Shown here one piece after another: positions 37,479-54,362 of a stretch of DNA of 64,000 nt. The notes beneath the pieces were generated by a model. The model searched no databases, was not told where the DNA came from, and was given only the letters and a program-made list of their open reading frames with translations. Origin of the DNA: Tunturibacter psychrotolerans (GTDB lineage Bacteria; Acidobacteriota; Terriglobia; Terriglobales; Acidobacteriaceae); contig NZ_CP132942.1 in NCBI RefSeq assembly GCF_040359615.1, positions 4,588,001 through 4,652,000 on the forward strand, given 5' to 3'. The translations under genes were made by a program, and so were the position numbers. Numbering within the stretch: the first letter of the stretch is position 1; the number at the start of each line of letters is the position of its first letter.

Positions 37479-38015
37479 ATGGCTGAAACCACATCTGCTG
37501 GGGCATGGGGCGATAACGGACTGCAAGCGAAGAGTGTGCTAACGAAGATCGCGGCGTTTGTCGCAGATCGAAATATTCCTTTCCTTGTGTGCAGCATTGG
37601 AATGATCGTGATGTTGCTGTGGGCGGGAAAATTCAAAATGACAGCACCCGGAGCAGAGGGCATCATCCCGCTTGTCAGTAACAGCCCATTGACCAGTTGG
37701 CAGTTCAAGCACTTTGGGCCATATGTTTTGGGGGATATGATCGGGATCACGGAGTGGACAGCAGCAGTCCTGCTGATCATTGGCTACTTCAAGCCAAAAT
37801 CAGGCATTGTGGGCGGGATCATTCTAGTCGGCATGTTCTTCACAACAAGCAGCATGCTGATCACGACTCCGGATGACACCGTCGTGGTTCACGGAATCCA
37901 TTACATGAACAACACCGGCCTGTTTCTCTTCAAGGACATTATCTCTTTCGGAGTTGCGTTCTATCTGATCAGCTACTATGGCCTAAAAGCGATCATGGCT
38001 GAGAATCAGAGATGA
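37479..38015 (+). CDS. DUF417 (YkgB/RclC-like) membrane protein
   Basis: 178 residues from ATG 37479, with GAAGGAG ahead; the 33 residues upstream are repeat sequence. Four membrane helices. DUF417 marks: CSIGMIVMLLWAGKFKMTAPGAEGI, PLVSNSPL, and GITEWTAAVLLIIGYFKPKSG. The E. coli relative RclC belongs to a reactive-chlorine response. In this window no rcl partner is adjacent, so stress function is possible, not shown. Confidence 0.9.
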   Translation: MAETTSAGAWGDNGLQAKSVLTKIAAFVADRNIPFLVCSIGMIVMLLWAGKFKMTAPGAEGIIPLVSNSPLTSWQFKHFGPYVLGDMIGITEWTAAVLLIIGYFKPKSGIVGGIILVGMFFTTSSMLITTPDDTVVVHGIHYMNNTGLFLFKDIISFGVAFYLISYYGLKAIMAENQR

Positions 38016-38057
38016 TCGTGGTTATGGTGATGTGAGGGCGCGGCGCTGAGCGGGGAG

Positions 38058-38112
38058 GGTTCGCGCGTGGCGCGAATGCCTACATCTCAAAGTCGAGATG
38101 TGGGGTACACGG
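38058..38112 (+). repeat. Hairpin repeat, type 1, copy B
   Basis: TTCGCGC-GTG-GCGCGAA perfect stem, then TGCCTACATCTC AAAGTC GAGATGTGGGG and GGGGTACACGG end. Nothing else is recognised in 38113-38360. Confidence 0.75.
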
Positions 38113-38360
38113 CAAGTAAGTTTTTCCTTTTTTTCTGGCGTGGTGGAGTTTGTTTTTTGCAGGGGTTTTCGCGAAAAACGAGGTGCAGAACGTGGTTTTT
38201 TGATGGTGAAATTGTGGTGGAATGCTGGTAAAAGATGGTCAGAAAACTACCTCAAATCGGCTACGAAAAATACGCCACTTTTTTAGATTTTATTTTGGGG
38301 CTTTCCCGTTTTGGGAAAGCGCGACGACCCTAAACCTCTGGTACGGACGATTTGCATCCC

Positions 38361-38443
38361 ACCTTTCGCAAGTGCGCGGAGGATGGGGCACCCGATCATC
38401 TGTGGTTGGATTAAATGAGTACAACTAACGTGGGCCACCCGCC
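38361..38443 (+). repeat. Hairpin repeat, type 2, copy 1
   Basis: ACCTTTCGCAAGTGCGCGGA, then GGATGGGGCACCCGATCATC, TGTGGTTGG and 22 bases later GTGGGCCACCCGCC. Shares the GGGGCACCCG core with type 1 and is nearly identical to copy 2 at 40122. Confidence 0.7.
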
Positions 38444-38505
38444 GTTACTGACCTTGGGTATACTCCACGATAGTTTGCGACTTCCCAATACCCAACATAA
38501 GGAAC

Positions 38506-39099
38506 ATGGTGCCCCTCTTTCGCTGCTTCGCGTCGTTGCTCGCTTTATTACTTGTTTTCGCTCCCAAACAGAATGCACTTGCGCAGACATCCATCTACGG
38601 ATCGGTCGCGCTCGTCAATTACGACTTCGAAAATAACAATACCTCCGCAGCGAAGAGTGACACGGCCGGGTTCATCGGTGGCGTCTTTTATAACTTTCCG
38701 ATACAGAGTCGCCTGACGGCTGGAGTGGATGTACGCGGCTCCTACGGTGTTGGCGTTCGTGGAGGAGGCCTGGCAACAGCGGCTTTACGAATCGGGTTCG
38801 TACCCGAACATGTCGCGCTTCGGCCTTATTTCATGCTCGGAGGCGGAGTGGTTACCTCAACTTTCAAGATCAACGACATTACAGGCCCTGCTGCCCAAGA
38901 TCTCACTACACAACCCACTCGATTTACCAGTGGCGATGTCGAGTTCGCTGGCGGTCTTGATGTTCGCCTCAATCACTCCTTCGATGTTCGGGTGTTCGAA
39001 TTAGGAGCGGTCGCGAGTGGCTCCAATCAAAGTGTCGGTTCCGCTTTCCTAGATGCAGGCCTCGTTTATCATCTGCACCGACGCTCCCCAAAGTCCTGA
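38506..39099 (+). CDS. Outer-membrane beta-barrel protein
   Basis: 197 residues: signal peptide (FRCFASLLALLLVFAPKQNALA) and alternating, Gly/aromatic-rich strands (SIYGSVALVNYDFEN, GGVFYNFPIQSRLTAGVDVRGSYG, GFVPEHVALRPYFMLGGGV, FDVRVFELGAVASG). The C-terminus LVYHLHRR lacks the classic terminal Phe. It resembles OmpA/OmpW-like small barrels (porin-family, opacity-type). No periplasmic peptidoglycan-binding domain. Ligand or partner unknown. Confidence 0.75.
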   Translation: MVPLFRCFASLLALLLVFAPKQNALAQTSIYGSVALVNYDFENNNTSAAKSDTAGFIGGVFYNFPIQSRLTAGVDVRGSYGVGVRGGGLATAALRIGFVPEHVALRPYFMLGGGVVTSTFKINDITGPAAQDLTTQPTRFTSGDVEFAGGLDVRLNHSFDVRVFELGAVASGSNQSVGSAFLDAGLVYHLHRRSPKS

Positions 39100-39120
39100 T
39101 CAACTTCGTGGAATAAGGGT

Positions 39121-39180
39121 GTTCGCGCCAGCGCGAATGCCCACATCTCAGAATCGAGATATGGGGCACCCGGCCCACCC
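39121..39180 (+). repeat. Hairpin repeat, type 1, copy C
   Basis: TTCGCGC-CA-GCGCGAA, then TGCCCACATCTC AGAATC GAGATATGGGGCA and CCCGGCCCACCCGC. Both stems are intact. Confidence 0.75.
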
Positions 39181-39220
39181 GCTATTTATGGGGATGTAAG
39201 GAAAAAACTCCCCTTAGCGT

Positions 39221-39233
39221 TGCATTTTTTTGC
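39221..39233 (+). promoter_or_regulatory. Candidate upstream activator site (13-mer) for second PEP-CTERM gene
   Basis: TGCATTTTTTTGC, here completed to TGCA-T6-TGCA, 84 bp upstream of the -24 GG. Identical to 18208-18220. Confidence 0.5.
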
Positions 39234-39302
39234 ATGTGAAACCGAGATGTTGAAAAGAAAAGTTATTTGCTTGTGCAATTGCCCACTTGCGGCTAACGGA
39301 CA

Positions 39303-39319
39303 TTGGCGATTCGATTGCA
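39303..39319 (+). promoter_or_regulatory. Sigma-54-type -24/-12 promoter
   Basis: TTGGC-N7-TTGCA, full match to consensus, ten bases between GG and GC. Expected transcription start near 39331 and a 44-base leader to ATG 39375. Confidence 0.72.
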
Positions 39320-39374
39320 TTAACTCTGCACCCGAGCAGATTTACGGGGGGCACTTTAAATCGGAGGAATCCTT

Positions 39375-40100
39375 ATGCGGATTCTGCGTCAGGTCCTTGT
39401 ATGCCTTTTCTCATTCCTCGTTGCGTCGTCGCCAGCATTGGCCGACCAGCTCATTCAAAATGGCGGTTTTGAAACTGGCACATTAGCCGGCTGGACCGAA
39501 ACAGACCAAGCTGGGGGAAGTGGTACCTGGTACCTTTCTTCCGGGACCAGTGTTAACAATAAATCAGTGGGCACCACGGTTGGACCAGCTTCAGGCACCT
39601 ATTACGCGGTGACTGATCAGGACGATCCCGGCGCCCACTCTCTTACCCAGACCTTCACCCTCCCGGGCGGAGGTGCTGTTCTGAGCTTCGACATGTTCGT
39701 CAATAATTACGGTTCTGATGGCACGGTCTGCGGCGGCGGCTTAGATTACACGGTCTCCTCGGTGGAATGCGACCGTGTGGACATCCTCACCGCAGGTGCG
39801 AGTGCGTTTGATACGGGCTCGGGTGTCGTCGAAAATCTGATCGAGGGGTCCGACACTCCTCTCGGAACTGTGAATCCTTACATTTCTTACACGTTTGATC
39901 TCTCGGGGCTCGCTCCCGGAACCTACCAGTTACGCTTTGCCGAAGCCGATAACGACGGCTACTTCAATATGGGCGTGGACGACGTAAGCCTGGTAACTTT
40001 GACGACCGCGACACCTGAACCGTCCTCCCTTGTTCTGCTGGCCACCGGCGCGGTTGGTTTGGCAGGAGCGTTGCGACGGAGATTTCGTTCGGGCTTGTAA
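39375..40100 (+). CDS. PEP-CTERM sorting-domain protein
   Basis: 241 residues; ATG 39375 has GGAGG seven bases ahead. Signal peptide MRILRQVLVCLFSFLVASSPALA. A jelly-roll-like domain follows (LIQNGGFETGTLAGWT ... FDMFVNNYGSDG ... YISYTFDLSGLAPGTYQLRFAEADNDGYFNMGVDDVSL), similar to carbohydrate-binding or CBM_4-like surface modules. TPEPSSLVLLATGAVGLAGALRRRFRSG is the PEP-CTERM exosortase signal. The two Cys in the mature domain may form a disulfide. It is a likely extracellular matrix protein. Confidence 0.9.
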   Translation: MRILRQVLVCLFSFLVASSPALADQLIQNGGFETGTLAGWTETDQAGGSGTWYLSSGTSVNNKSVGTTVGPASGTYYAVTDQDDPGAHSLTQTFTLPGGGAVLSFDMFVNNYGSDGTVCGGGLDYTVSSVECDRVDILTAGASAFDTGSGVVENLIEGSDTPLGTVNPYISYTFDLSGLAPGTYQLRFAEADNDGYFNMGVDDVSLVTLTTATPEPSSLVLLATGAVGLAGALRRRFRSGL

Positions 40101-40121
40101 TGTTGATCAATTACTCTCCCA

Positions 40122-40191
40122 CCCTTCGTAAAAGTGCGCGGAGGATGGGGCACCCGATCATCTGTGGCTGTCGTAAGGGTGGGCCATCCGC
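40122..40191 (+). repeat. Hairpin repeat, type 2, copy 2
   Basis: CCTTCGTAAAAGTGCGCGG, AGGATGGGGCACCCGATCAT, CTGTGGCTG, and GTGGGCCATCCGC. Most bases match copy 1 at 38361. Confidence 0.75.
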
Positions 40192-40217
40192 TGAAGATTT
40201 AGATTCAGCCGCGAGAC

Positions 40218-40276
40218 GGTTCGCGCGTGGCGCGAATGCCCACTCATGCGATGACACTGCATGAATGGGGCACCCG
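40218..40276 (+). repeat. Hairpin repeat, type 1, copy D
   Basis: TTCGCGC-GTG-GCGCGAA, then a second stem with different sequence from the others: TGCCCACTCATGC / GCATGAATGGGGCA around GATGACACT. Loop and outer bases are conserved, while the inner stem has changed on both arms. Confidence 0.75.
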
Positions 40277-40294
40277 TTCTAGTGAAATTTATGT

Positions 40295-40783
40295 GTGGGC
40301 CACCCGCCAATACGAATCGCAAATCAGCTAACGACGGTGGAGGATTTGAAGCGAATCGGGAAATCGATCGGCGAAAAGAAAACAAGGGCTCAAGCAACCG
40401 TGGAGCGAATGAGCAGAATACCGAAGGTTACGTGTATATGTGCGGAGGATGTACCGTTGGGCACAAGGATTGCCACGTTTAGTTATCGAAAGGCATTAGA
40501 ATTTCCGATGTTTCAGAAGTCTTGGTTCGCAGCAGAGCGACTCTTACGCGAAGCTACCCGATGGGTGTTTATAGGGTATTCTTTGCCATCTGCTGACTTC
40601 GAGTTTAAGTACTTACTAAAACGAATGCAATTATGTAGGACTAATCAACCCGAAATTATTGTGATTAGCGGGGGCTACCCAGAGAGTTTGGATCGCACTC
40701 GCCAGAACTACCGTAGATTTTTTGGGAGTGATATTTCTAATTCGAATTTCATAGAAAATGGATTGCAAACTTTTACACCTTAG
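40295..40783 (+). pseudogene. Truncated SIR2-like protein, C-terminal remnant
   Basis: About 162 residues open; the recognisable part begins near RIATFSYRKALEFPMFQKSWFAA. It then gives ATRWVFIGYSLPSADFEFKYLLKRMQL and EIIVISGG, the C-terminal part of SIR2-like proteins in which a Rossmann strand and GYSLP motif follow the substrate region. The catalytic N-terminal half (NAD-binding GAGxS, HG) is missing. Base composition is AT-richer than neighbours, so it probably came by transfer and lost its front. It begins within 20 bases of a type 1 repeat region and ends at the convergent rpoC hairpin. Confidence 0.65.
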
Positions 40784-40800
40784 CTCGCTTGGGAATTCGT

Positions 40801-40844
40801 CAACAACAACGGGCGGACTCTTTCGAGTCCGCCCGTTGTTGTTG
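40801..40844. terminator. Perfect 20-bp hairpin downstream of rpoC
   Basis: CAACAACAACGGGCGGACTC, loop TTTC, then the perfect reverse complement. Between convergent SIR2-remnant and rpoC; no U-run. It may end both transcripts. Confidence 0.75.
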
Positions 40845-40891
40845 CTGTAGTTTAAGGTTTCACGCGAAGCGTCGAGAACGGTACGAAGTAC

Positions 40892-45082
<4,191 letters not shown>

Positions 45083-45280
45083 ATTTGACGTCTCCGTATG
45101 CAGTGTCTGGCGTTTGTTGCGCCTTGCTGCTGGTTACTGCTGCTTTACTTCTGCTGGGCGGTGGGTGGTTAGGTCCACTGCCTGCTTCAATTTGTTGCTC
45201 TTCCCTTTTGGCCGGCCCTTCGTGAATGTTGAGCGTGAGCCTCATTCAGAAGGACCGTGCCTGGGGTGGAGCGGTATCGA

Positions 45281-49768
<4,488 letters not shown>

Positions 49769-50406
49769 GCTCTCTCCTGAAAACTGACCGTCGAGGCCTC
49801 CCGAGTGCGTTTGCCGGCATCGTATTGCTGGCTTCACTCGTTAGGGGAGGGCTTCGGTCAGGCCCTCCGGGTTTGCTTCTGATCGCGCAGTGTCTAAGAT
49901 CTTCGGGTCTTGCTGTCCTCGATGGCAGCGAGCCCCATGCGCAAAATGTTTTGCCGTAATGGTCCGCGGCACGGATAAAACTTGAAACTTTTACTACCTG
50001 CGAGCGTTCGAAGCTGCTATAAAGAACGCGTGCAGAATGCTGCTTGCCCCTTGAGCAACGGGGATGCCTGTAAACACGGCAAAGCGCTCGCAGGGACAGC
50101 ATGCCCCATGAGCGCAAAGGTCGACTTGTGCACTGTTTCTATATAGGTGGTATTAATGCCTGCCGCCATTGAGGTTCGCCTACCCCAAAGTTGTGCCGCT
50201 CGCATGTTGCTTATTGCACTATGCGCATCCGCCGCTCGAAGCGTATAGTGGCCGGTTCCTTAGCCTGTGTGAAGACAGGATGATCCGGAGACAACGAAGT
50301 TTTGTACTGGATACCGCAGTCCGCCAAGGAGCACGCCGAGGCGGAACGAATTTTCTCTAACCTCAAGAATATCGCGTTCCGCCCTAACGTGCAAGCTAAC
50401 TGTTAA
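49769..50406 (-). other. rplL-rpoB spacer
   Basis: 638 bp with no clear gene. Near rplL a long-loop hairpin GGCGGAACG (50340-50348) / CGTTCCGCC (50375-50383) could act as the partial terminator or attenuator known between rplL and rpoB in other bacteria. A short open frame on the plus strand (about 50294-50403) is probably not real. Confidence 0.6.
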
Positions 50407-50784
50407 TTACTTGATTTCTACGGTTGCAACGCCTTCGAACTTCTTCGCGATGGCAGCTGCGTCATCCTTCGAAACGTTTTCCTTCAAAGGCTTCGGAGCG
50501 CCGTCAACCAAGTCCTTGGCTTCCTTCAGCCCAAGAGCGGTTACTTCGCGTACAGCCTTGATGGTGTTGATCTTATTCGCGCCGGCATCCTTCAGGATGA
50601 CGGTGAATTCGGTCTTCTCTTCGGCCGGAGCTGCTGCCGCTGCACCGCCGCCGCCTGCTGCCGGGGCTGCAACTGCTGCTGCTGCCGAAACGCCGAGACG
50701 CTCTTCGAGCTTCTTGACCAGAGCCGAAGCCTCGAGGAGGCTGAGGCTAACGATTGAATCTTCCAACTGCTGGATGTCTGCCAT
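50407..50784 (-). CDS. rplL: Ribosomal protein bL12 (L7/L12)
   Basis: 125 residues. N-terminal dimer domain ([32 protein letters not shown]), Ala/Gly/Pro-rich hinge (AAAAAPA) and the C-terminal factor-binding domain ([47 protein letters not shown]). It is the ribosomal stalk component that recruits translation factors. Follows rplJ. Confidence 0.98.
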   Translation of the reverse strand: MADIQQLEDSIVSLSLLEASALVKKLEERLGVSAAAAVAAPAAGGGGAAAAAPAEEKTEFTVILKDAGANKINTIKAVREVTALGLKEAKDLVDGAPKPLKENVSKDDAAAIAKKFEGVATVEIK

Positions 50785-50922
50785 TTTATTTCTCCAATTA
50801 GAACTGAACTTTGTGGTGCTTATTGCTCTACCAAAGCCTGAATGCGCTTTGGCTGCCTATGCCTTCCAGGGTTTCCGTTGCGCCCAGACCAGCGCCCCCG
50901 GGAAGACCAGGCGAAACTTGGT

Positions 50923-51651
50923 TTATCCTTCGACCGGGTCCGTGGTCGCGGCTTCCCCACCCTGCGATGCGGTGGAGTTTTCAGGCTGCTCAGTGGCCGC
51001 AGCTTCAACAGCGTGAGCCTCGGCGACGAGTTGACCTTCTGCTGCCGGAGCCTCAGCAACGGGAGCCTCGGCAACCGCAGCTTCTGCCTTCGCTTCGACT
51101 ACTGCAGCTGCCGGAGCGGCTGCGCCAGCGAACTTGCCCTTCTCGACGCCCTGATTGATGACAACCGCGAGATCGCGGCCGGTGGCGTTGATGACAGTAG
51201 CCAGACGCTGCGCAGGGGATTGGATGAGGAAGAGAAGCTTCGAGAAGAGCTCTTCCTTGCCCGGCATGGTGGCGAGATCGCCGATTTCGCGGACGTCGAT
51301 CACCTTGCCGTCAACGATGCCCAGCTTGAAAGTAAACTCGGCGTTGTCCTTGACCCAGGTCGAAAGGGCCTTGGCAAGGGCAACAGGGTCACCCGAGGTG
51401 TAGGCAACAGCCGACACGCCCTTGAGCCCCTGAAGTGCCGACTCGATCTTGGTGCCTTCGCTGGCGCGTGCAGCCAGCTTGTTCTTGACAACGTGATAGT
51501 TTCCACCAGCAGCGCGAACGGTCTTGCGCAGCTCGAAGTCCTTCGCGGCGGTGAGGCCCTTGAAGGTGCCGATGATAGCGGAGGTCGAGTGCTCGAGCTC
51601 GGTCGCGAGCTGCTTCACCTTCTCCGTTTTTGATGCTCTGGACAATGCCAT
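50923..51651 (-). CDS. rplJ: Ribosomal protein uL10 with long Ala/Glu-rich tail
   Basis: 242 residues versus about 165-175 usual. The first about 172 residues are L10: MALSRASKTEKVKQLATELE ... IIGTFKGLTAAKDFELRKTVRAAGGNYHVVKNKLAARA. After the helix that binds L7/L12 dimers, a 65-70-residue Ala/Glu/Val-rich tail (EAKAEAAVAEAPVAEAPAAEG...) extends the protein. L10 is the base of the ribosomal stalk and can repress its own mRNA. The tail is read as disordered; function unknown. Confidence 0.95.
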   Translation of the reverse strand: MALSRASKTEKVKQLATELEHSTSAIIGTFKGLTAAKDFELRKTVRAAGGNYHVVKNKLAARASEGTKIESALQGLKGVSAVAYTSGDPVALAKALSTWVKDNAEFTFKLGIVDGKVIDVREIGDLATMPGKEELFSKLLFLIQSPAQRLATVINATGRDLAVVINQGVEKGKFAGAAAPAAAVVEAKAEAAVAEAPVAEAPAAEGQLVAEAHAVEAAATEQPENSTASQGGEAATTDPVEG

Positions 51652-51723
51652 GACTGAATCCTCTTCGTTTTCGCTTCCCCGCTCCTCGCTTCCGCGGCCA
51701 GAGGGGTTGATGCTGGCTAAAAA

Positions 51724-52434
51724 TTAGGCCTTGCCGGCTGCCTCTGCAGCGGCGTAGTCGAGCTGAATACCAGGGCCCATGCTCGAGCTCAACGTGACAC
51801 CCTTGATGTATTTGCCCTTGGCTGCAGACGGCTTGGCTTTCACAACGCTCGTGATGACAGTCATCGCGTTATCAACCAGCTTCTGCGGATCGAACGAAAG
51901 CTTGCCAACAGGAACGTGAACCAGCGCAGTCTTGTCGGTGCGGAACTCGATCTTACCGGCCTTGATCTCCTTGACCGCAGCGGCAACGTCGGTAGTGACC
52001 GTACCCGTCTTCGGATTGGGCATCAGACCCTTGGGGCCAAGCACCTTGCCGAGACGTCCGACCGAACGCATCATGTCGGGGGTCGCGATCAGAGCATCGA
52101 AGGCGGTCCAGCCTTCTTTCTGAATTTTCTCGACCAACTCTTCGCCACCAAAGAACTCGGCGCCAGCGGCCTCTGCTTCCTTGATGCGATCGCCGGAGGT
52201 GATAACGGCAACGATCTTGGACTTGCCGAGACCGTGCGGGAGCACCACAGTGCCACGAACCATCTGGTCCGCGTGGCGGGGATCAACGCCGAGACGCATG
52301 GTCAGGTCGACGGTCTCGTCGAACTTCGCATACTTTGCTTTTTGCAGGAGCGGAACTGCGTCCGCTAACAGATAAGGACGGGGCTCTACGAGCGCACGCG
52401 CCTTCACTAGATTCTTAGAGAGCTTCCTTGCCAT
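51724..52434 (-). CDS. rplA: Ribosomal protein uL1
   Basis: 236 residues from ATG 52434 ([15 protein letters not shown]); an upstream 21-residue extension is not conserved. L1 marks: [43 protein letters not shown] and [32 protein letters not shown]. Member of the L1 stalk, binds 23S rRNA. Normally directly after rplK; here 2.2 kb of foreign genes separates them, so it must have its own promoter or RNA start. Confidence 0.98.
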   Translation of the reverse strand: MARKLSKNLVKARALVEPRPYLLADAVPLLQKAKYAKFDETVDLTMRLGVDPRHADQMVRGTVVLPHGLGKSKIVAVITSGDRIKEAEAAGAEFFGGEELVEKIQKEGWTAFDALIATPDMMRSVGRLGKVLGPKGLMPNPKTGTVTTDVAAAVKEIKAGKIEFRTDKTALVHVPVGKLSFDPQKLVDNAMTVITSVVKAKPSAAKGKYIKGVTLSSSMGPGIQLDYAAAEAAGKA

Positions 52435-52593
52435 TTTTCCTCGTCTCCCACCCCTCTGAAGCTGTTCTCTTCGGGCGTGGTTCTCGACTGGCCTCAATTT
52501 GACATTGAGACACTCTTATAAGTATGCCGTGAATTCAACGAAACGTCAACAACAATAGGCCTGATTGAGAGGAGAGATGAAGAATTGTCCCAC

Positions 52594-53190
52594 CTAGGCC
52601 CAGATTCTCGCCAAATCCAGGGTAAAGCCATCAACAACTCCGCTACCCTGAATCGAACCCGGTCGCTGAAAGGTTTCGAGTGCAGCACCGGGACGATAGA
52701 TGCCAACAATTTCTCGCTCGGCATCGATCAGCCACGCCAGCTTCGCGCCACTCGCAATCCATCTTGTCATCTTCGCTTCCAGAGCCGATAACTCGTCAGA
52801 TTGCGAACGCAGTTCAATCAGGAAGTCAGGGCATATTGGCGAAAAGCGATTTTGATCGACGCGGCTAAGTGCGTTCCACCTGGAGGCTTCTACCCACGAC
52901 GCATCGGGACTACGCATAGAGCCGTCGGGCAGAGTGAAGCCCGTGCTCGAATCGAAGACATAGCCGCGTCCGTCTTTCTGGGCCCATGTGTCGAGTGCGC
53001 TGATTATGGCCGCGTTTCTTCTCCCAGTGCGGTTTCCTGCGGGCGACATGACAAGAATCTCCCCATCCACCTCGCGTTCTACACGCGCAATGTCGTTCGC
53101 AGCACAGAAGCGCATCAGGTCTTCATCGCTCATCGGGGTTTCGGGCCGGAAGCGAAACGGCGGTCGCTTTCCCGCCAGGGCGGAGTTCAT
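52594..53190 (-). CDS. Uma2 family endonuclease-fold protein
   Basis: 198 residues. PD-(D/E)XK-fold Uma2 (DUF820): MSDEDLMRFCAANDIARVEREVDGEIL ... MSPAGNRTGRRN ... FDSSTGFTLPDGSMRSPDASWV ... CPDFLIELRSQSD. The catalytic D (PDASW) and E (FLIELR) are present, but the usual Lys after E is Arg (E-x-R), as often in this family. Function unknown. It lies inside the rplK-rplA gap with the radical SAM gene, likely mobile accessory DNA. It is transcribed with rplA or separately from it. Confidence 0.85.
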   Translation of the reverse strand: MNSALAGKRPPFRFRPETPMSDEDLMRFCAANDIARVEREVDGEILVMSPAGNRTGRRNAAIISALDTWAQKDGRGYVFDSSTGFTLPDGSMRSPDASWVEASRWNALSRVDQNRFSPICPDFLIELRSQSDELSALEAKMTRWIASGAKLAWLIDAEREIVGIYRPGAALETFQRPGSIQGSGVVDGFTLDLARIWA

Positions 53191-53264
53191 ACGGGGAAGT
53201 CTACTAAATTGGCCCTTGACGGATTAGAAATGCGCGCCTACTCTCGACATCATAAGGCGAACAA

Positions 53265-54362
53265 ATGGCGAAATCAAATGACGCTCCACTCTTCCCGATT
53301 CTTCCTCAAATGCCAGTCGGAATCGCTCGCATGGCCGCCGCAGCAGAGCACGCCGATGACGGTCACCTGATTGAATTCAAGACGCTTGAGGTACGCAGCA
53401 TTCTGAACAGATCGGTCTCGAAGAGGCAGTTGTCGCTGGCTTACAGCATCAATCCTTACCGGGGATGCGAGTTCGGGTGCAAGTACTGCTACGCGCGGTA
53501 TACCCATGAGTTCATCGCGCCGAAGACCCTTGGGGAATCGATGCCGGGTGGGATAGCCCCCGCGGCAGACTTCCGTGATCCGCTCACCTTCGAGAGAATG
53601 ATCTTCCTAAAGCAAAACGCGGCGTGGCTGCTTGAGCAGGAGTTGAAAAAGATCGATCAGCGAGATGAAGTCGCTTTGGGCACCGCGACCGATCCCTACC
53701 AGCCGATCGAGCGGCGGGCGAGGATCACGCGCAGCCTCTTGGAAGTGTTTGCGCGGAAGGATGGATACCGGCTCGGGATCGTGACGAAATCGCGCCTGAT
53801 TGAACGAGATATTGATCTGCTGGTCGAGATCGCACGCAGGAACACCTTGGTAGTGCATGTGACGATTACGACACCCGATGCGAAACTCGCGCGCTTGCTG
53901 GAGCCTCGAGCGCCTCGGCCGGACCTACGCTTTCAGGCTGTGAAGCGGCTGCGAGAGGCGGGAATCGTTGCAGGGGTATTTGGATCGCCGCTGCTGCCGG
54001 GGATTACAGATACCGAAGAAGCGCTGGACAGCCTGGCTCGCCGAGCCGCCGCGGTGGGTGCGAGTTTCTTCGCAGCGCATCCGCTCTTCCTCAAGCCGTG
54101 TTCACGTCCTACTTACCTGAGCTTCGTTCGTGAGCACTTCCCCACCCTGCAGACTGACTACGCGAAACGTTTCGCGACGGCTGACTTTGCCGGAAAAGAG
54201 TATCGCGAGCGGCTGGCAAAGATGGTCGATGGTGCGTGCCGGCGCCACGGTCTGGGAAAGCGTTCGAGCGATGCCCTGCTGACTCGGAACGAAGAAGGCG
54301 GAGGCAAAAGGCCGGCGCAGAATGTGGCAACCGTTGTCAGACAGCAGAGATTGTTTGCCTAG
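53265..54362 (+). CDS. Radical SAM protein (Rv2578c/PA0069-type)
   Basis: 365 residues. The 4Fe-4S/SAM motif CEFGCKYCYARY follows SINPYRGCEFG, then ALGTATDPYQPIERRARITR, GIVTKSRLIERDIDLL and VHVTITTPDAKLARLLEPRAPRP. This is the Rv2578c/PA0069-like branch, distantly related to spore photoproduct lyase, with unknown substrate. On the opposite strand to the ribosomal operon, it splits rplK from rplA and converges on rplK. GTG/ATG start is at the MAKSND codon. No partner nearby except Uma2. Confidence 0.9.
   Translation: MAKSNDAPLFPILPQMPVGIARMAAAAEHADDGHLIEFKTLEVRSILNRSVSKRQLSLAYSINPYRGCEFGCKYCYARYTHEFIAPKTLGESMPGGIAPAADFRDPLTFERMIFLKQNAAWLLEQELKKIDQRDEVALGTATDPYQPIERRARITRSLLEVFARKDGYRLGIVTKSRLIERDIDLLVEIARRNTLVVHVTITTPDAKLARLLEPRAPRPDLRFQAVKRLREAGIVAGVFGSPLLPGITDTEEALDSLARRAAAVGASFFAAHPLFLKPCSRPTYLSFVREHFPTLQTDYAKRFATADFAGKEYRERLAKMVDGACRRHGLGKRSSDALLTRNEEGGGKRPAQNVATVVRQQRLFA

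Noticed and set aside
37362..40276. Repeat region considered as a CRISPR array
   Set aside because: The copies are spaced by hundreds of bases with genes between and vary in sequence; no cas genes.
50294..50403. Short plus-strand peptide ending NIAFRPNVQANC in the rplL-rpoB spacer
   Set aside because: Only about 36 codons after a stop, no start codon with a ribosome site, and it overlaps the hairpin.
52594..54362. Uma2 plus radical SAM considered as a defence or toxin-antitoxin pair
   Set aside because: They are on opposite strands with no shared operon, and neither has a known defence partner here.
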